Source of the DNA: Rhizobium sp. Root483D2
GTDB taxonomy: Bacteria; Pseudomonadota; Alphaproteobacteria; Rhizobiales; Rhizobiaceae
Length of the DNA stretch: 64,000 bases
Assembly: GCF_001426685.1 (NCBI RefSeq)
Contig: NZ_LMFB01000013.1
Span: forward strand, 173,459-237,458
Reading direction: 5' to 3'
In this document: in pieces, positions 35,824 through 44,400 of the stretch
Layout of the letters: every line of letters starts with the position of its first letter
How positions within the stretch are numbered: position 1 is the stretch's first letter
Made by a program: the position numbers and the translations under genes
The notes under the pieces: model-generated
Told to the model about the DNA's origin: nothing
The model's input: the letters and a program-made list of their open reading frames with translations, nothing else
The model's database searches: none

Positions 35824-36951
35824 ATGGACGTACGCGCCGCCGTTGCCGTGCAGGCAGGCAAGCCACTCGAAATCATGACGGTCCAGCTCGACGGCCCGCG
35901 CGCCGGCGAAGTGCTGGTCGAAGTCAAGGCGACAGGCATCTGCCATACCGACGAATTCACGCTGTCGGGCGCCGACCCGGAAGGCCTGTTTCCGGCCATT
36001 CTCGGCCATGAGGGTGCCGGTATCGTCGTCGATGTCGGCCCGGGCGTCACCTCGCTGAAGAAAGGCGATCACGTCATTCCGCTCTACACGCCGGAATGCC
36101 GCGAATGTTATTCCTGCCTGTCGCGCAAGACCAACCTGTGCACCTCGATCCGCTCCACCCAGGGACAGGGCCTGATGCCGGATGGCACCAGCCGCTTTTC
36201 CATCGGCAAGGACAAGATCTTCCACTATATGGGCTGCTCGACCTTCGCCAATTTCACGGTTCTGCCCGAGATCGCGCTCGCCAAGGTCAATCCGGACGCG
36301 CCGTTCGACAAGATCTGCTATATCGGCTGCGGCGTCACCACCGGCATCGGCGCCGTCATCAACACGGCCAAGGTCGAGGTCGGCTCGACGGCGATCGTCT
36401 TCGGTCTCGGCGGCATTGGCCTCAACGTCCTGCAGGGCCTGCGCCTTGCCGGTGCCGACATGATCATCGGCGTCGATATCAACAACGACCGCAAGGCCTG
36501 GGGCGAGAAATTCGGTATGACGCATTTCGTCAATCCGAAGGAAGTCGGCGACGATATCGTTCCCTATCTCGTCAACCTGACCAAGCGTAACGGCGACACG
36601 ATCGGCGGTGCCGACTACACGTTCGACTGCACCGGCAATACCAAGGTGATGCGCCAGGCGCTGGAAAGTTCGCATCGCGGCTGGGGCAAGTCGGTCATCA
36701 TCGGCGTTGCAGGTGCAGGCCAGGAAATCTCCACGCGTCCGTTCCAGCTGGTCACCGGCCGCAACTGGATGGGCACCGCCTTTGGCGGCGCGCGCGGCCG
36801 CACCGATGTGCCGAAGATCGTCGAATGGTACATGGAAGGCAAGATCCAGATCGACCCGATGATCACCCACACGATGCCGCTTCAGGATATCAACAAGGGT
36901 TTTGACCTGATGCATGCGGGCGAAAGCATCCGCAGCGTGGTGATCTACTAA
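35824..36951 (+). CDS. adhC: S-(hydroxymethyl)glutathione dehydrogenase / class III alcohol dehydrogenase
   Basis: Oxidises S-hydroxymethylglutathione (from formaldehyde) to S-formylglutathione with NAD+, and can reduce S-nitrosoglutathione. Zinc ligands seen: catalytic Cys40 and His62 (GHEGAG), structural Cys92, Cys95, Cys98 and Cys106. The NAD fold is at VFGLGGIG and the substrate-region TGRNWMGTAFGG is typical of class III enzymes. 375 residues, normal length. ATG 35824 has GGGAGA 8 bases upstream. fghA, which uses the product, lies 2 kb downstream on the same strand. Confidence 0.96.
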   Translation: MDVRAAVAVQAGKPLEIMTVQLDGPRAGEVLVEVKATGICHTDEFTLSGADPEGLFPAILGHEGAGIVVDVGPGVTSLKKGDHVIPLYTPECRECYSCLSRKTNLCTSIRSTQGQGLMPDGTSRFSIGKDKIFHYMGCSTFANFTVLPEIALAKVNPDAPFDKICYIGCGVTTGIGAVINTAKVEVGSTAIVFGLGGIGLNVLQGLRLAGADMIIGVDINNDRKAWGEKFGMTHFVNPKEVGDDIVPYLVNLTKRNGDTIGGADYTFDCTGNTKVMRQALESSHRGWGKSVIIGVAGAGQEISTRPFQLVTGRNWMGTAFGGARGRTDVPKIVEWYMEGKIQIDPMITHTMPLQDINKGFDLMHAGESIRSVVIY

Positions 36952-36999
36952 CGGCAAACAGCAACCACGATTTTTGGATCGTTTCGGTCACAAAATTGG

Positions 37000-37026
37000 G
37001 CGCCGCGTCTTTTGAAGGCGCGGCGC
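37000..37026 (+). terminator. Terminator-like hairpin after adhC
   Basis: An eight-pair stem (GCGCCGCG / CGCGGCGC) with an inner CTT/AAG pair lies 49 bases after the adhC stop, followed by TTGGCTTT. The tail is not a clean T-run. It suggests adhC ends here rather than reading into the next gene. Confidence 0.5.
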
Positions 37027-37159
37027 TTGGCTTTCCAAGGTCTGTCCGTCCAGGAATTGTTTGCAGCGCCATATGGTTCTGGATTTCGAACGGCCGGACC
37101 GCTATGCGTTCGAAGACAGAAACCAGAGCTGGTTTCGCAGACGAAAGCGTGAGGGCGGA

Positions 37160-37660
37160 ATGAACAGGCGCAGTTTTGGCATTGCCGGTCTCTTGCTGGC
37201 CGCCGCCCTTTCCATCCCTGCCCTTTCCAGACCGGCGCTCGCCGATCCCGTTGGGACCTATGATGTCACCGGCATCAATCCCGATGATGGCGGCGAATAT
37301 CAGGGAACCGTCGCCGTCCGCCGAACCGGCGAAACCTATTCGGTGGAATGGACCATTGCCGGGATGAGCTCGACCGGCGTCGGCATCGGCGGCAGGCGGG
37401 GGAATACGGCAACCACGGGTGTTGCCTCGGTGGATGATGATATGATCACCATCGGCTACGGTAACGGCAGCGGTTTTGGAATTTCGCAATATGATCTGCA
37501 GCCGGATGGTTCCTGGAAAGGGCATTGGGCATACGGAGATGGCGAGACGATTTCGACGGAAACCTGGATCCCCACCGGTCGCTCCCGGTCGCTGGAACGG
37601 CCGAAAGCACCGGCCGGCGAGGCGATGAAGCCGATGAGCAGCCCGGCCGCCCGGCCATGA
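37160..37660 (+). CDS. Exported hypothetical protein
   Basis: A 166-residue protein with a clear signal peptide (MNRRSFGIAGLLLAAALSIP, cleavage ALA-DP) and a beta-rich mature region of repeated GTYDV, GTVAVRRTGETYSVEW and DGSWKGHWAYGDGE blocks. The YEGTVAVRR-like pattern suggests a lipocalin-like or LTXXQ-free barrel, but no named family is recognised. GAGG lies 8 bases before ATG 37160. It may work in the periplasm; the role is unknown. Confidence 0.65.
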   Translation: MNRRSFGIAGLLLAAALSIPALSRPALADPVGTYDVTGINPDDGGEYQGTVAVRRTGETYSVEWTIAGMSSTGVGIGGRRGNTATTGVASVDDDMITIGYGNGSGFGISQYDLQPDGSWKGHWAYGDGETISTETWIPTGRSRSLERPKAPAGEAMKPMSSPAARP

Positions 37661-37695
37661 CACGCAATAGCACGAATGAAGCGGTACGAGCAGCC

Positions 37696-38181
37696 ATGTC
37701 AGATATAACCCAGCCGGACACCATCCAGCCAGCCAGCACCATCTATGTCGATGCCGACGCCTGCCCGGTCAAGCCGGAGATCCTGAAGGTGGCCGAGCGC
37801 CATGAACTGCCGGTGGTGCTGGTCGCCAATTCCGGCCTTAGGCCCTCGCGTGACCTGATGGTGCGCAATGTGATCGTGTCCGCCGGTTTTGACGCCGCCG
37901 ATGATTGGATCGCCGAGCGGGCACGCGACGGCGACATCGTGATTACCGCCGATGTGCCGCTCGCCGGGCGCTGCGTTGCCGCCGGGGCGCAGGTGACGGG
38001 ACCGACGGGCCGCATCTTCGACAAGGCCAATATCGGCATGGCGACGGCCATGCGGGATCTCGGCGCGCATTTGCGCGAGACCGGCGAAAGCAAGGGCTAC
38101 AATGCCGCCTTCTCGCCGCGCGACCGCTCGGCCTTTCTCGAAACGCTCGACCGGCTTTGCCGCCGCGTCAAACAACGCTGA
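37696..38181 (+). CDS. YaiI/YqxD (DUF188) family protein
   Basis: A 161-residue PIN-like fold protein. The family block IYVDADACPVKPEILKVAER (20) opens it, followed by DDWIAERARDGDIVITADVP and NPHDR-like FSPRDRSAFLETLDR. Acidic residues D/E in these blocks match PIN-type nuclease positions, but activity is unproven in the family. Two starts compete (ATG 37657 overlapping the previous stop as ATGA, ATG 37696); the latter fits the family length better. Confidence 0.85.
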   Translation: MSDITQPDTIQPASTIYVDADACPVKPEILKVAERHELPVVLVANSGLRPSRDLMVRNVIVSAGFDAADDWIAERARDGDIVITADVPLAGRCVAAGAQVTGPTGRIFDKANIGMATAMRDLGAHLRETGESKGYNAAFSPRDRSAFLETLDRLCRRVKQR

Positions 38182-38200
38182 TAGCAGATCGGGATCCCTC

Positions 38201-38848
38201 ATGAGCATGCCGGAGACAAAGATCACGCATCGCCGCCACACGCCATTCTACGCCGGCGGCATCTGTGCTGCGGTGACATTTGCGGTCTGCCTGTTTGCGA
38301 TACCCGCTTTGGCGGTCAATCTGGCCGCAGTGGTCTTCTTCCTCGTCTATCTCGTGATGATCGGCGCCCGTATGCACAGGCTGACCGGCGCCTACCTGAA
38401 ACATCACGCGGCCCGTAACGACGAACCGGCCATCATCATCTTTGCTGTGACGCTGGCAACGGCGGCGCTCTCGCTCGTCTCGCTGTTCATGGCGCTCAAT
38501 GCCGGGGCCAAGGAGACGGCGCTGGAACTCGTTCTGGCATTTTCGTCGGTGACGCTGGGCTGGCTGACGATCCATACGATGGCGGCGATGCACTATGCCC
38601 ACACTTACTGGAGCCTGCAGGCGGCCGAGAGCGACGAACGCGGCCTGGATTTTCCAAGCACTCAAGAACCCGGAGGCTACGATTTCCTTTACTTCGCCTT
38701 CGTCATCGGCATGACGGCGCAGACCTCGGATATCGCCATCACCACGACCGCCATGCGCAAGATCAATCTGCTGCATGCCGTTGTCTCGTTCTTTTTCAAC
38801 ACCGTGCTGGTGGCGGCCGCAGTCAATGCGGCGGTGTCGCTGGCCTAA
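38201..38848 (+). CDS. DUF1345 membrane protein
   Basis: A 215-residue inner-membrane protein with five to six hydrophobic segments. The family signatures GWLTIHTMAAMHYAHTYW (18) and YDFLYFAFVIGMTAQTSDIA are present, the second being characteristic of DUF1345. Function unknown; an ion or small-molecule channel is a guess. It follows the YaiI gene after 19 bases, so likely one transcript. Confidence 0.85.
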   Translation: MSMPETKITHRRHTPFYAGGICAAVTFAVCLFAIPALAVNLAAVVFFLVYLVMIGARMHRLTGAYLKHHAARNDEPAIIIFAVTLATAALSLVSLFMALNAGAKETALELVLAFSSVTLGWLTIHTMAAMHYAHTYWSLQAAESDERGLDFPSTQEPGGYDFLYFAFVIGMTAQTSDIAITTTAMRKINLLHAVVSFFFNTVLVAAAVNAAVSLA

Positions 38849-38923
38849 AGCGCGCGTCGCGCAAAACCGTGACGCAATGGGCGCAAACCGCGCCGGTGCG
38901 TTTCAGCTTCAAGGGAGCACAGC

Positions 38924-39757
38924 TTGAAAGTCCTTTCGCAAAACACCGCCTTTGGCGGCATGCAGGGCGTTTTTTCGCATGATTCACAATCCTGCGGGGT
39001 CGAGATGACCTTTGCGGTCTTCATTCCGCCCCAGGCGATCACCACGCCCTGCCCGGTCGTCTGGTATCTCTCCGGCCTGACCTGCACTCATGCTAATGTC
39101 ATGGAAAAAGGCGAATACCGCCGGATGGCGGCGGAACTCGGCCTGATTATCGTTTGCCCCGACACCAGCCCGCGCGGCAGCGATGTGCCTGACGAACTGA
39201 CCAATTGGCAGATGGGCAAGGGCGCCGGCTTCTATCTCGATGCGACGGAAGCGCCCTGGGCCGAAAACTACCAGATGTACACCTACATCACCGACGAACT
39301 GCCGGCCTTCGTTGCCCAGCACTTCCGCGTCGATATGGCCCGCCAGGGCATTTTCGGCCATTCGATGGGCGGCCACGGTGCCATGACCATCGCGCTGAAG
39401 AACTCCGGCCGGTTCAAGAGCTGCTCGGCCTTCGCGCCGATCGTCGAGCCATCGACAGCCGACTGGTCGATCGGCGCCTTCGAGAAATATCTTGGCGAGG
39501 ACAAGGCGAACTGGCGTCAATACGACGCGTGCGCCCTGGTGAAGGATGGCGCGCGCTTCCCGGAATTCCTGATCGATCAGGGCAAGGCCGACAACTTCCT
39601 GGAAAACGGCCTGCGGCCATGGCTGTTCGAGGAGGCCATCAAAGACACCGGCATCGGGCTCACTTTGCGCCTGCACGAACGCTACGACCATTCCTACTAT
39701 TTCATCTCGTCCTTCATGGACGACCACCTGAAATGGCATGCTGAACGTCTAGGTTGA
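38924..39757 (+). CDS. fghA: S-formylglutathione hydrolase
   Basis: Hydrolyses S-formylglutathione to formate and glutathione, finishing glutathione-dependent formaldehyde detoxification begun by adhC. An esterase-D fold with nucleophile Ser147 in GHSMGG (145-150), oxyanion region YLSGLTCTHAN and catalytic Asp/His near the end (DQGKADNF, RYDHSYYF). The start is a TTG at 38924 with AAGGGAGC 6 bases before. 277 residues, normal length. It is separated from adhC by three genes but on the same strand. Confidence 0.93.
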   Translation: MKVLSQNTAFGGMQGVFSHDSQSCGVEMTFAVFIPPQAITTPCPVVWYLSGLTCTHANVMEKGEYRRMAAELGLIIVCPDTSPRGSDVPDELTNWQMGKGAGFYLDATEAPWAENYQMYTYITDELPAFVAQHFRVDMARQGIFGHSMGGHGAMTIALKNSGRFKSCSAFAPIVEPSTADWSIGAFEKYLGEDKANWRQYDACALVKDGARFPEFLIDQGKADNFLENGLRPWLFEEAIKDTGIGLTLRLHERYDHSYYFISSFMDDHLKWHAERLG

Positions 39758-39765
39758 ATATAATA

Positions 39766-39816
39766 TTGACAAACGCGGCTTCCGTATCGAATTTAAATCT
39801 CGAAACCGGAGCCGCG
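39766..39816 (+). promoter_or_regulatory. Promoter and overlapping inverted repeat ahead of the FRG gene
   Basis: TTGACA (39766-39771) and GAATTT (39789-39794) are spaced by 17 bases, a good promoter. An inverted repeat CGCGGCT(T)CCG (39774-39784) / CGGAGCCGCG (39807-39816) flanks the -10 region; its right arm contains the GGAG ribosome site of the GTG start at 39819. This arrangement, an operator over the promoter of a two-gene unit, is common in autoregulated toxin-antitoxin loci. Confidence 0.55.
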
Positions 39817-39818
39817 AA

Positions 39819-40520
39819 GTGTCTGAAAATCAAAAAGAGCGACGCAAAAGACAGCAGGACGTCTGGCAAGATTTTCTGACATGGACAACGCAACATGCTG
39901 ACTCCCGATGGGTGTATCGGGGACATCCGGATGTCAGTTATAAGCTCCAGCCAAGCATTGGCAGGAAAAGCAAATACCGGCTGATAGACGAAACTGCTTT
40001 GCTCGAGATATTTGCGCGCCGCGCAACAGAATTTTTCGGGCATCAGGAACTGAACCGCTGGGACTTGATTGCGCTGGCGCAGCATCACGGAATGCCGACA
40101 CGATTGCTCGACTGGACATCCAACCCTCTGGTCGCCGCCTATTTCGCGACGACCTCTGCGCCGCTTGATCGCGATGCAACTGTTATAGCCACCCGGGTAT
40201 CATCGGATCACATCATCGATACCGGCTATCACAGAGAACCGCTCGCAATTTCGCAGACGGGTTTCCTGCTTCCACGCTCCATTACCGTTCGGATCGTGTC
40301 TCAAAGCGGAATATTCAGCTGTCATCATCAGCCGGACAGTCCGTGGCTTCCCAGCGGTCAGATAAGCTTCGATATTCCACGGGATGTGCGCAGCTTCTTT
40401 CAAAGACGGCTGTTTGCCTTCGGAATTGACCATCAGCGAATTATGGGCGGGCTGGACGGATTATGTGCTAGATTGAGTTGGCAATATGCTGCTGGCGTAG
40501 GATTGGGTGCGGTCAGATAA
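39819..40520 (+). CDS. FRG-domain protein
   Basis: A 233-residue protein with the FRG domain: WVYRGHPD (31-38) is followed by the second block QHHGMPTRLLDWT (88-100) and NPLVAAYFA (102-110). FRG domains occur in uncharacterised proteins often found near mobile elements and defence genes; the enzymatic activity, if any, is unknown. GTG start at 39819 with GGAG 7 bases before. GC is about 50 percent, against above 60 percent in flanking genes, which suggests recent acquisition. Its stop overlaps the next gene by one base (TAATG). Confidence 0.85.
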   Translation: MSENQKERRKRQQDVWQDFLTWTTQHADSRWVYRGHPDVSYKLQPSIGRKSKYRLIDETALLEIFARRATEFFGHQELNRWDLIALAQHHGMPTRLLDWTSNPLVAAYFATTSAPLDRDATVIATRVSSDHIIDTGYHREPLAISQTGFLLPRSITVRIVSQSGIFSCHHQPDSPWLPSGQISFDIPRDVRSFFQRRLFAFGIDHQRIMGGLDGLCARLSWQYAAGVGLGAVR

Positions 40521-40894
40521 TGAACAGTTCAGCAAATAGGGTAACGCCAGATATATTTGAACTCAACAAGTTCGAAAATCCTGAGCGAAAGGCGGAAGTC
40601 ATAAAGGCTGTCGGCCAGTATGATTTTGCGAGCGATCCCAATTGGAGCGAATTGGACGGCTTGTCCGAACGGACTGAATTTGATGGCTTGGAAGCAGTTC
40701 CGGAAGGAACGTTTGAGTCAGGCGACGGGAAATTTCAGGTCGTCGCAACAGTCTACGTGAAGCTCAATTATGGCGACGGCGCCGATTCTCTGTCATCCAG
40801 CGAGTCTTTTCCAGCATATGTTAACGGACATTTTGACCAGGAAACTGTGAAAATCGACTCAGTGGATGTCGATACGTCCTCGTTCTTTGAATAG
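40520..40894 (+). CDS. Small acidic protein paired with the FRG gene
   Basis: A 124-residue acidic protein with no recognised family. It starts with a helix-rich, Lys/Glu part (ELNKFENPERKAEVIKAV) and ends in a beta-rich, Ser/Asp part (VYVKLNYGDGADSLSSSES, FPAYVNGHFDQETVKIDSVD trimmed). Translational coupling (TAATG) to the FRG gene and a low GC of about 47 percent mark it as part of the same acquired unit. A partner, antitoxin or immunity role is an inference from position and charge. Confidence 0.6.
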   Translation: MNSSANRVTPDIFELNKFENPERKAEVIKAVGQYDFASDPNWSELDGLSERTEFDGLEAVPEGTFESGDGKFQVVATVYVKLNYGDGADSLSSSESFPAYVNGHFDQETVKIDSVDVDTSSFFE

Positions 40895-40905
40895 GCGAAC
40901 CCGCC

Positions 40906-41217
40906 TTAAGACGCCGACTGAAACCGTGGCCGTGTGGCGGGTTCCACGATGCGGATGCTGGATTCGCAGTGGCCGTGATGACCTTCCATATCGACGACCA
41001 GATGCCAGTGACCGGATTGCGGGATGGTGAGCCGGATCGGTGATTTGCGCGCCACGCCGCCGACGAACTGGTGTTTCAGCGTTTCCGTATAGAGCTGGAA
41101 ATTGTTCGGCGTCATCAGCCGGACATTGGCGACCGCCGACAGGGTGATCTCGACGGTCACGCCTGCGCGCTGCTGCTTGAGATCGTAATGGGTGAAGCTG
41201 AACTTCTGTTTTGTCAT
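40906..41217 (-). CDS. DUF1883 family protein
   Basis: A 103-residue beta-rich protein starting MTKQKFSFTHYDLKQQRAGV (20), with VTVEITLSAVANVRLMTPNN and SGHWHLVVDMEGHHGHCESS. DUF1883 is known from stress- or TIR-associated contexts, but its role is not settled. The His-rich end (EGHHGHCE) could bind a metal (inference). It converges with the acidic gene with only 11 bases between and appears to be native by composition. Confidence 0.75.
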   Translation of the reverse strand: MTKQKFSFTHYDLKQQRAGVTVEITLSAVANVRLMTPNNFQLYTETLKHQFVGGVARKSPIRLTIPQSGHWHLVVDMEGHHGHCESSIRIVEPATRPRFQSAS

Positions 41218-41380
41218 TGCATGTCCGCTTGAAACAGCCTGGCCAGAGACGGGCATGTTAGAATTTGCGTGTTAAAAGTTGGTTTTCCGGCGAACAGCCA
41301 GAGATACGGGCGCCGTTTCAGCTGTACCAGAATGGGCGGCCATCTTTTCCGTGCCGCCGGTTTCGGCTAAGGCATTGTTC

Positions 41381-41758
41381 ATGACACATATCTTGCTCGT
41401 TGCCGCCGGTGGCGCCGTTGGTTCGGTTCTGCGTTATCTCGTCGGGCTGTGGACGCTGCGCAGCTTCGGCCCGGCATTTCCGTGGGGCACGCTGACCGTC
41501 AACATTACTGGATCCTTTCTGATCGGCGTCCTTGCCGAGACGATCGCCCGCAAATTCGGCGCGTCCGTGGAGATGCGGGTGTTCCTGATCACCGGCATTC
41601 TCGGCGGCTACACGACCTTTTCCGCCTTCTCGCTTGACGCGATGACGCTCCTGGAACGCGGCGAACCGGTCACGGCCTTGATTTATGTGGCTTCCAGCGT
41701 GCTTCTTTCGGCTCTCGCGGTGTTTGCCGGGCTGGCCCTTATGCGCGCAATGGTCTAA
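41381..41758 (+). CDS. crcB: Fluoride channel CrcB
   Basis: A small (125-residue) fluoride-specific ion channel (Fluc) that lowers cytoplasmic fluoride. Four hydrophobic segments are visible, with GGAVGSVLRY near the start, FPWGTLTVNITGSFLIG and GGYTTFSAFSLD, the conserved pore region with its Thr/Ser/Phe residues. ATG 41381 is the family-like start. The 163-base spacer was read for the fluoride riboswitch pattern and none was seen. Confidence 0.92.
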   Translation: MTHILLVAAGGAVGSVLRYLVGLWTLRSFGPAFPWGTLTVNITGSFLIGVLAETIARKFGASVEMRVFLITGILGGYTTFSAFSLDAMTLLERGEPVTALIYVASSVLLSALAVFAGLALMRAMV

Positions 41759-41883
41759 AGGGACCTCTCAGAGCGCCATGCGTCCGATCGGGACCGGCCT
41801 GCTCTGTCATATCAGTTTGCGCACGGATTTCCGGTCGGCACCATTGCCGGGGCGCTATGGCAATTGGATGCAGGTAGAATAAA

Positions 41884-42876
41884 ATGGCGGGTATTGAACA
41901 CAAGCAGGTCGAATCCGACGAGGCGGGCATGCGGCTCGATCGCTGGTTCAAGGTCCATTATCCGGGCCTGGGCTTTGGTCCGCTGCAAAAACTGCTGCGC
42001 TCCGGCCAGGTGCGTGTCGATGGCGGCCGGGTCAAATCGGACATGCGCGTCCAGCCCGGTCAGGTCGTGCGCATTCCGCCGATGGAAGTGGACCCGAAGA
42101 CACGCACAGGCCCGATCGCCGGCCGCGACCTTCGTCATGCCTCCGACCACGAACTCCTGTCGCGCATGCTCCTGCATGAAGACGCCAAGGTGATCGTTCT
42201 CAACAAGCCGCCGGGGATCGCCGTTCAGGGCGGCTCGGGCATCAACCGCCATATCGACGACATGCTGGACGCCTGGACGAGCCCCAGGGGCGAAAAGCCA
42301 CGCCTGGTGCACCGGCTCGACCGCGACACATCCGGTGTTCTGGTCATTGCCCGCACCCGCGGTGCCGCTCAAAAGCTGACGGCTGCGTTTCGCGAGCGCG
42401 ATACCAAGAAAACCTATTGGGCGCTGGTCAAGGGCGTGCCGCGCAAGCGCGAAGACAAGATCTCGACCTGGCTGGTCAAGGAACAGACGCCGGACGGCGA
42501 CCGCATGCGCATCGCCAAGCATGGCGAGGACGGCGCCGATCATGCGGTCTCCTACTACCGGACCATCGAAACAGCAGGCCAGAACCTGACCTGGCTGGAG
42601 ATGGAGCCCTACACGGGCCGCACCCACCAGCTACGCGTCCATGCCGCCCATATCGGCCACCCGATCATCGGCGACCCGAAATATTTCGGCGCCGAGTTCA
42701 ATTGGGCCTTCCCAGGCGGCGTACAAAACAAGCTGCATCTGCATGCCCGGCGTATCGATGTGCCGCATCCCGATGGCGGGCGCCTGATCGTGACCGCGCC
42801 GATGCCGCAGCATATGGTGCAGAGCTGGAACCTGATCGGCTTCGACATGGCCAGTGCCGAGGAAGCCGACGACTGA
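41884..42876 (+). CDS. RluC/RluD-family pseudouridine synthase
   Basis: Isomerises uridine in 23S rRNA. An N-terminal S4 RNA-binding domain (about 15-75) precedes the catalytic domain with LNKPPGIAVQGG and the active-site block HRLDRDTSG (143-151, Asp146 catalytic). A C-terminal GRTHQLRVHAAHIGHPI completes the family pattern. 330 residues. It is the first of three overlapping genes (TGATG with the phosphatase). Confidence 0.92.
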   Translation: MAGIEHKQVESDEAGMRLDRWFKVHYPGLGFGPLQKLLRSGQVRVDGGRVKSDMRVQPGQVVRIPPMEVDPKTRTGPIAGRDLRHASDHELLSRMLLHEDAKVIVLNKPPGIAVQGGSGINRHIDDMLDAWTSPRGEKPRLVHRLDRDTSGVLVIARTRGAAQKLTAAFRERDTKKTYWALVKGVPRKREDKISTWLVKEQTPDGDRMRIAKHGEDGADHAVSYYRTIETAGQNLTWLEMEPYTGRTHQLRVHAAHIGHPIIGDPKYFGAEFNWAFPGGVQNKLHLHARRIDVPHPDGGRLIVTAPMPQHMVQSWNLIGFDMASAEEADD

Positions 42877-43541
42877 TGAAACTTGCTCTCTTCGATTGCG
42901 ACGGAACCCTGGTTGATAGCGCCGGGCTCATCCACGAGGTCATGGCCCGCACCTTTGCGGATTTCGGCCTGGAACGTGTTTCGCTGGATGCCACCAAGAG
43001 CATTATCGGCCTGACTCTGGATATCGCCATTGCCCGGCTGATGCACCAGCCGCATGTCGATGATCGCGCCCTGGCGATGACCGCGCATTACAAGAAAATC
43101 TATGGCGGCGTGCGCGAGGAGATGAATTTTCGCGAGCCGCTGTTTGACGGCATCGCGCCCTTGCTCGCCGACTTGATGCGCCGTGACGAACTGCTTCTGG
43201 GTGCCGTTACGGGAAAGTCGCGCCGCGGACTTGATCAAATCTGCGCAAGCCACGGTTATGAAAAGACATTCTTCGTTTCACGCACGGCCGACGACTGCCC
43301 CTCCAAGCCGCATCCGGCCATGGTGACGGAATGCTGCAGCGAGGCCGGTGTTGACGCTGAGGATACCGTCGTTATCGGTGATGCGATCTACGATATGCAG
43401 ATGGCCAAGAGTGCCGGCGCATCCGCCATCGGCGTTGCCTGGGGCTATGCGAGTGTTCCCGAGCTGATCGAGGCCGGCGCCGATTTCATTGCCCGCACCC
43501 CGCATGACATTCTGGAATGGATGGAGACACATCATGCCTGA
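42876..43541 (+). CDS. HAD-superfamily phosphatase (phosphoglycolate phosphatase-like)
   Basis: A 221-residue HAD hydrolase with the nucleophile motif DCDGTLVDS (Asp7, Asp9), a helical cap of about 60 residues, the Thr of motif II (GAVTGKS) and motif IV VIGDAIYDM. Best fits the phosphoglycolate phosphatase-like group; the substrate is unproven. Its ATG overlaps the stop of the pseudouridine synthase gene (TGATG), and the next gene (ATP12) begins 8 bases before its own stop, so the three genes form one tightly coupled operon. Confidence 0.9.
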   Translation: MKLALFDCDGTLVDSAGLIHEVMARTFADFGLERVSLDATKSIIGLTLDIAIARLMHQPHVDDRALAMTAHYKKIYGGVREEMNFREPLFDGIAPLLADLMRRDELLLGAVTGKSRRGLDQICASHGYEKTFFVSRTADDCPSKPHPAMVTECCSEAGVDAEDTVVIGDAIYDMQMAKSAGASAIGVAWGYASVPELIEAGADFIARTPHDILEWMETHHA

Positions 43542-44319
43542 TATCCGCGACGACCTGCATGGCGCCTTGAGCGACCCGGATCCCGTGCGCCGCGCGCAGA
43601 TCCAGATGCACAAGCCGCTGCCGAAGCGTTTCTACAAGACCGTCAGCATCGGGCCCGCGGAAGACGGCGGCCACGCCATTCTTCTTGACGGGCGCCCGGT
43701 GAGGACGCCGGCCAAACGCCATCTGACGGTGCCGACGCCGGCTGCAGCCAGCCTGCTGGCTGCCGAATGGGATGCCCAGAAGGACGAGATCGACCCGGCG
43801 ACCATGCCGATCACCCGGCTTGCCAATACGGCGATCGATGGTGTTTCAAAGGATATCCGCGCCGTCTTCGATGACATCCTCAACTTTGCCGGAACCGATC
43901 TTCTCTGTTACCGCGCCGGCGAACCCGAAGGTTTGGCCGCCCGCCAGTCCGAACAATGGGACCCGGTGATCACCTGGGCTGCGGAAGCGCTGGGTGCACG
44001 GTTCATCCTGATCGAAGGCATCGTGCATCAGGTGCAGCCGCGTGCCGCCATCAACGGTGTTGCCGAGGCGTTGCGGGCCTATGCCACGCCGCTTGGTCTG
44101 GCCTGCCTGCACACTATCACCACGCTGACCGGCTCCGCCCTCCTCGCAATCGCCTTTGCCGAAAAACGGCTCTCGGCTCAGGAAGCCTGGGTACTCGCTC
44201 ATATCGACGAGGACTGGCAGATCGAGCATTGGGGCACCGATGACGAAGCTTTCCAGCGGCGGGAAAACCGCTGGCGGGACATGCAGGCGGCAACATCGAC
44301 GCTCGACGCGCTGCGCTGA
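43534..44319 (+). CDS. ATP12-family F1-ATPase assembly chaperone
   Basis: A 261-residue homologue of mitochondrial Atp12, which shields the F1 alpha subunit until assembly; in Alphaproteobacteria it probably has the same role. Family blocks: RFYKTVSIGPAEDGGHAILL (20), LDGRPVRTPAKRHLTVPT, LAAEWDAQKDEIDPATMPIT and DLLCYRAGEPEGL. ATG 43534 overlaps the HAD gene by 8 bases. Terminator follows at 44345. Confidence 0.92.
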   Translation: MPDIRDDLHGALSDPDPVRRAQIQMHKPLPKRFYKTVSIGPAEDGGHAILLDGRPVRTPAKRHLTVPTPAAASLLAAEWDAQKDEIDPATMPITRLANTAIDGVSKDIRAVFDDILNFAGTDLLCYRAGEPEGLAARQSEQWDPVITWAAEALGARFILIEGIVHQVQPRAAINGVAEALRAYATPLGLACLHTITTLTGSALLAIAFAEKRLSAQEAWVLAHIDEDWQIEHWGTDDEAFQRRENRWRDMQAATSTLDALR

Positions 44320-44344
44320 TTTCAAAGCCAAACGGCGTATACAG

Positions 44345-44380
44345 AAACACCCCCGCGCAGCGCCCTGCACGGGGGTGTTT
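44345..44380 (+). terminator. Intrinsic terminator of the RluC-HAD-ATP12 operon
   Basis: An 11-pair stem (AAACACCCCCG / CGGGGGTGTTT) with a loop of 14 and a following TTTC lies 26 bases past the ATP12 stop. It lies between this operon and the convergent SMR gene, and could act in both directions since A-residues precede the stem. Confidence 0.8.
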
Positions 44381-44400
44381 TCAATTCGGCATTTGAATTT

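Noticed and set aside
41218..41380. Possible fluoride riboswitch before crcB
   Set aside because: The conserved fluoride-aptamer pattern was not found; the only matches were isolated short runs such as GGCGAACAGCC.
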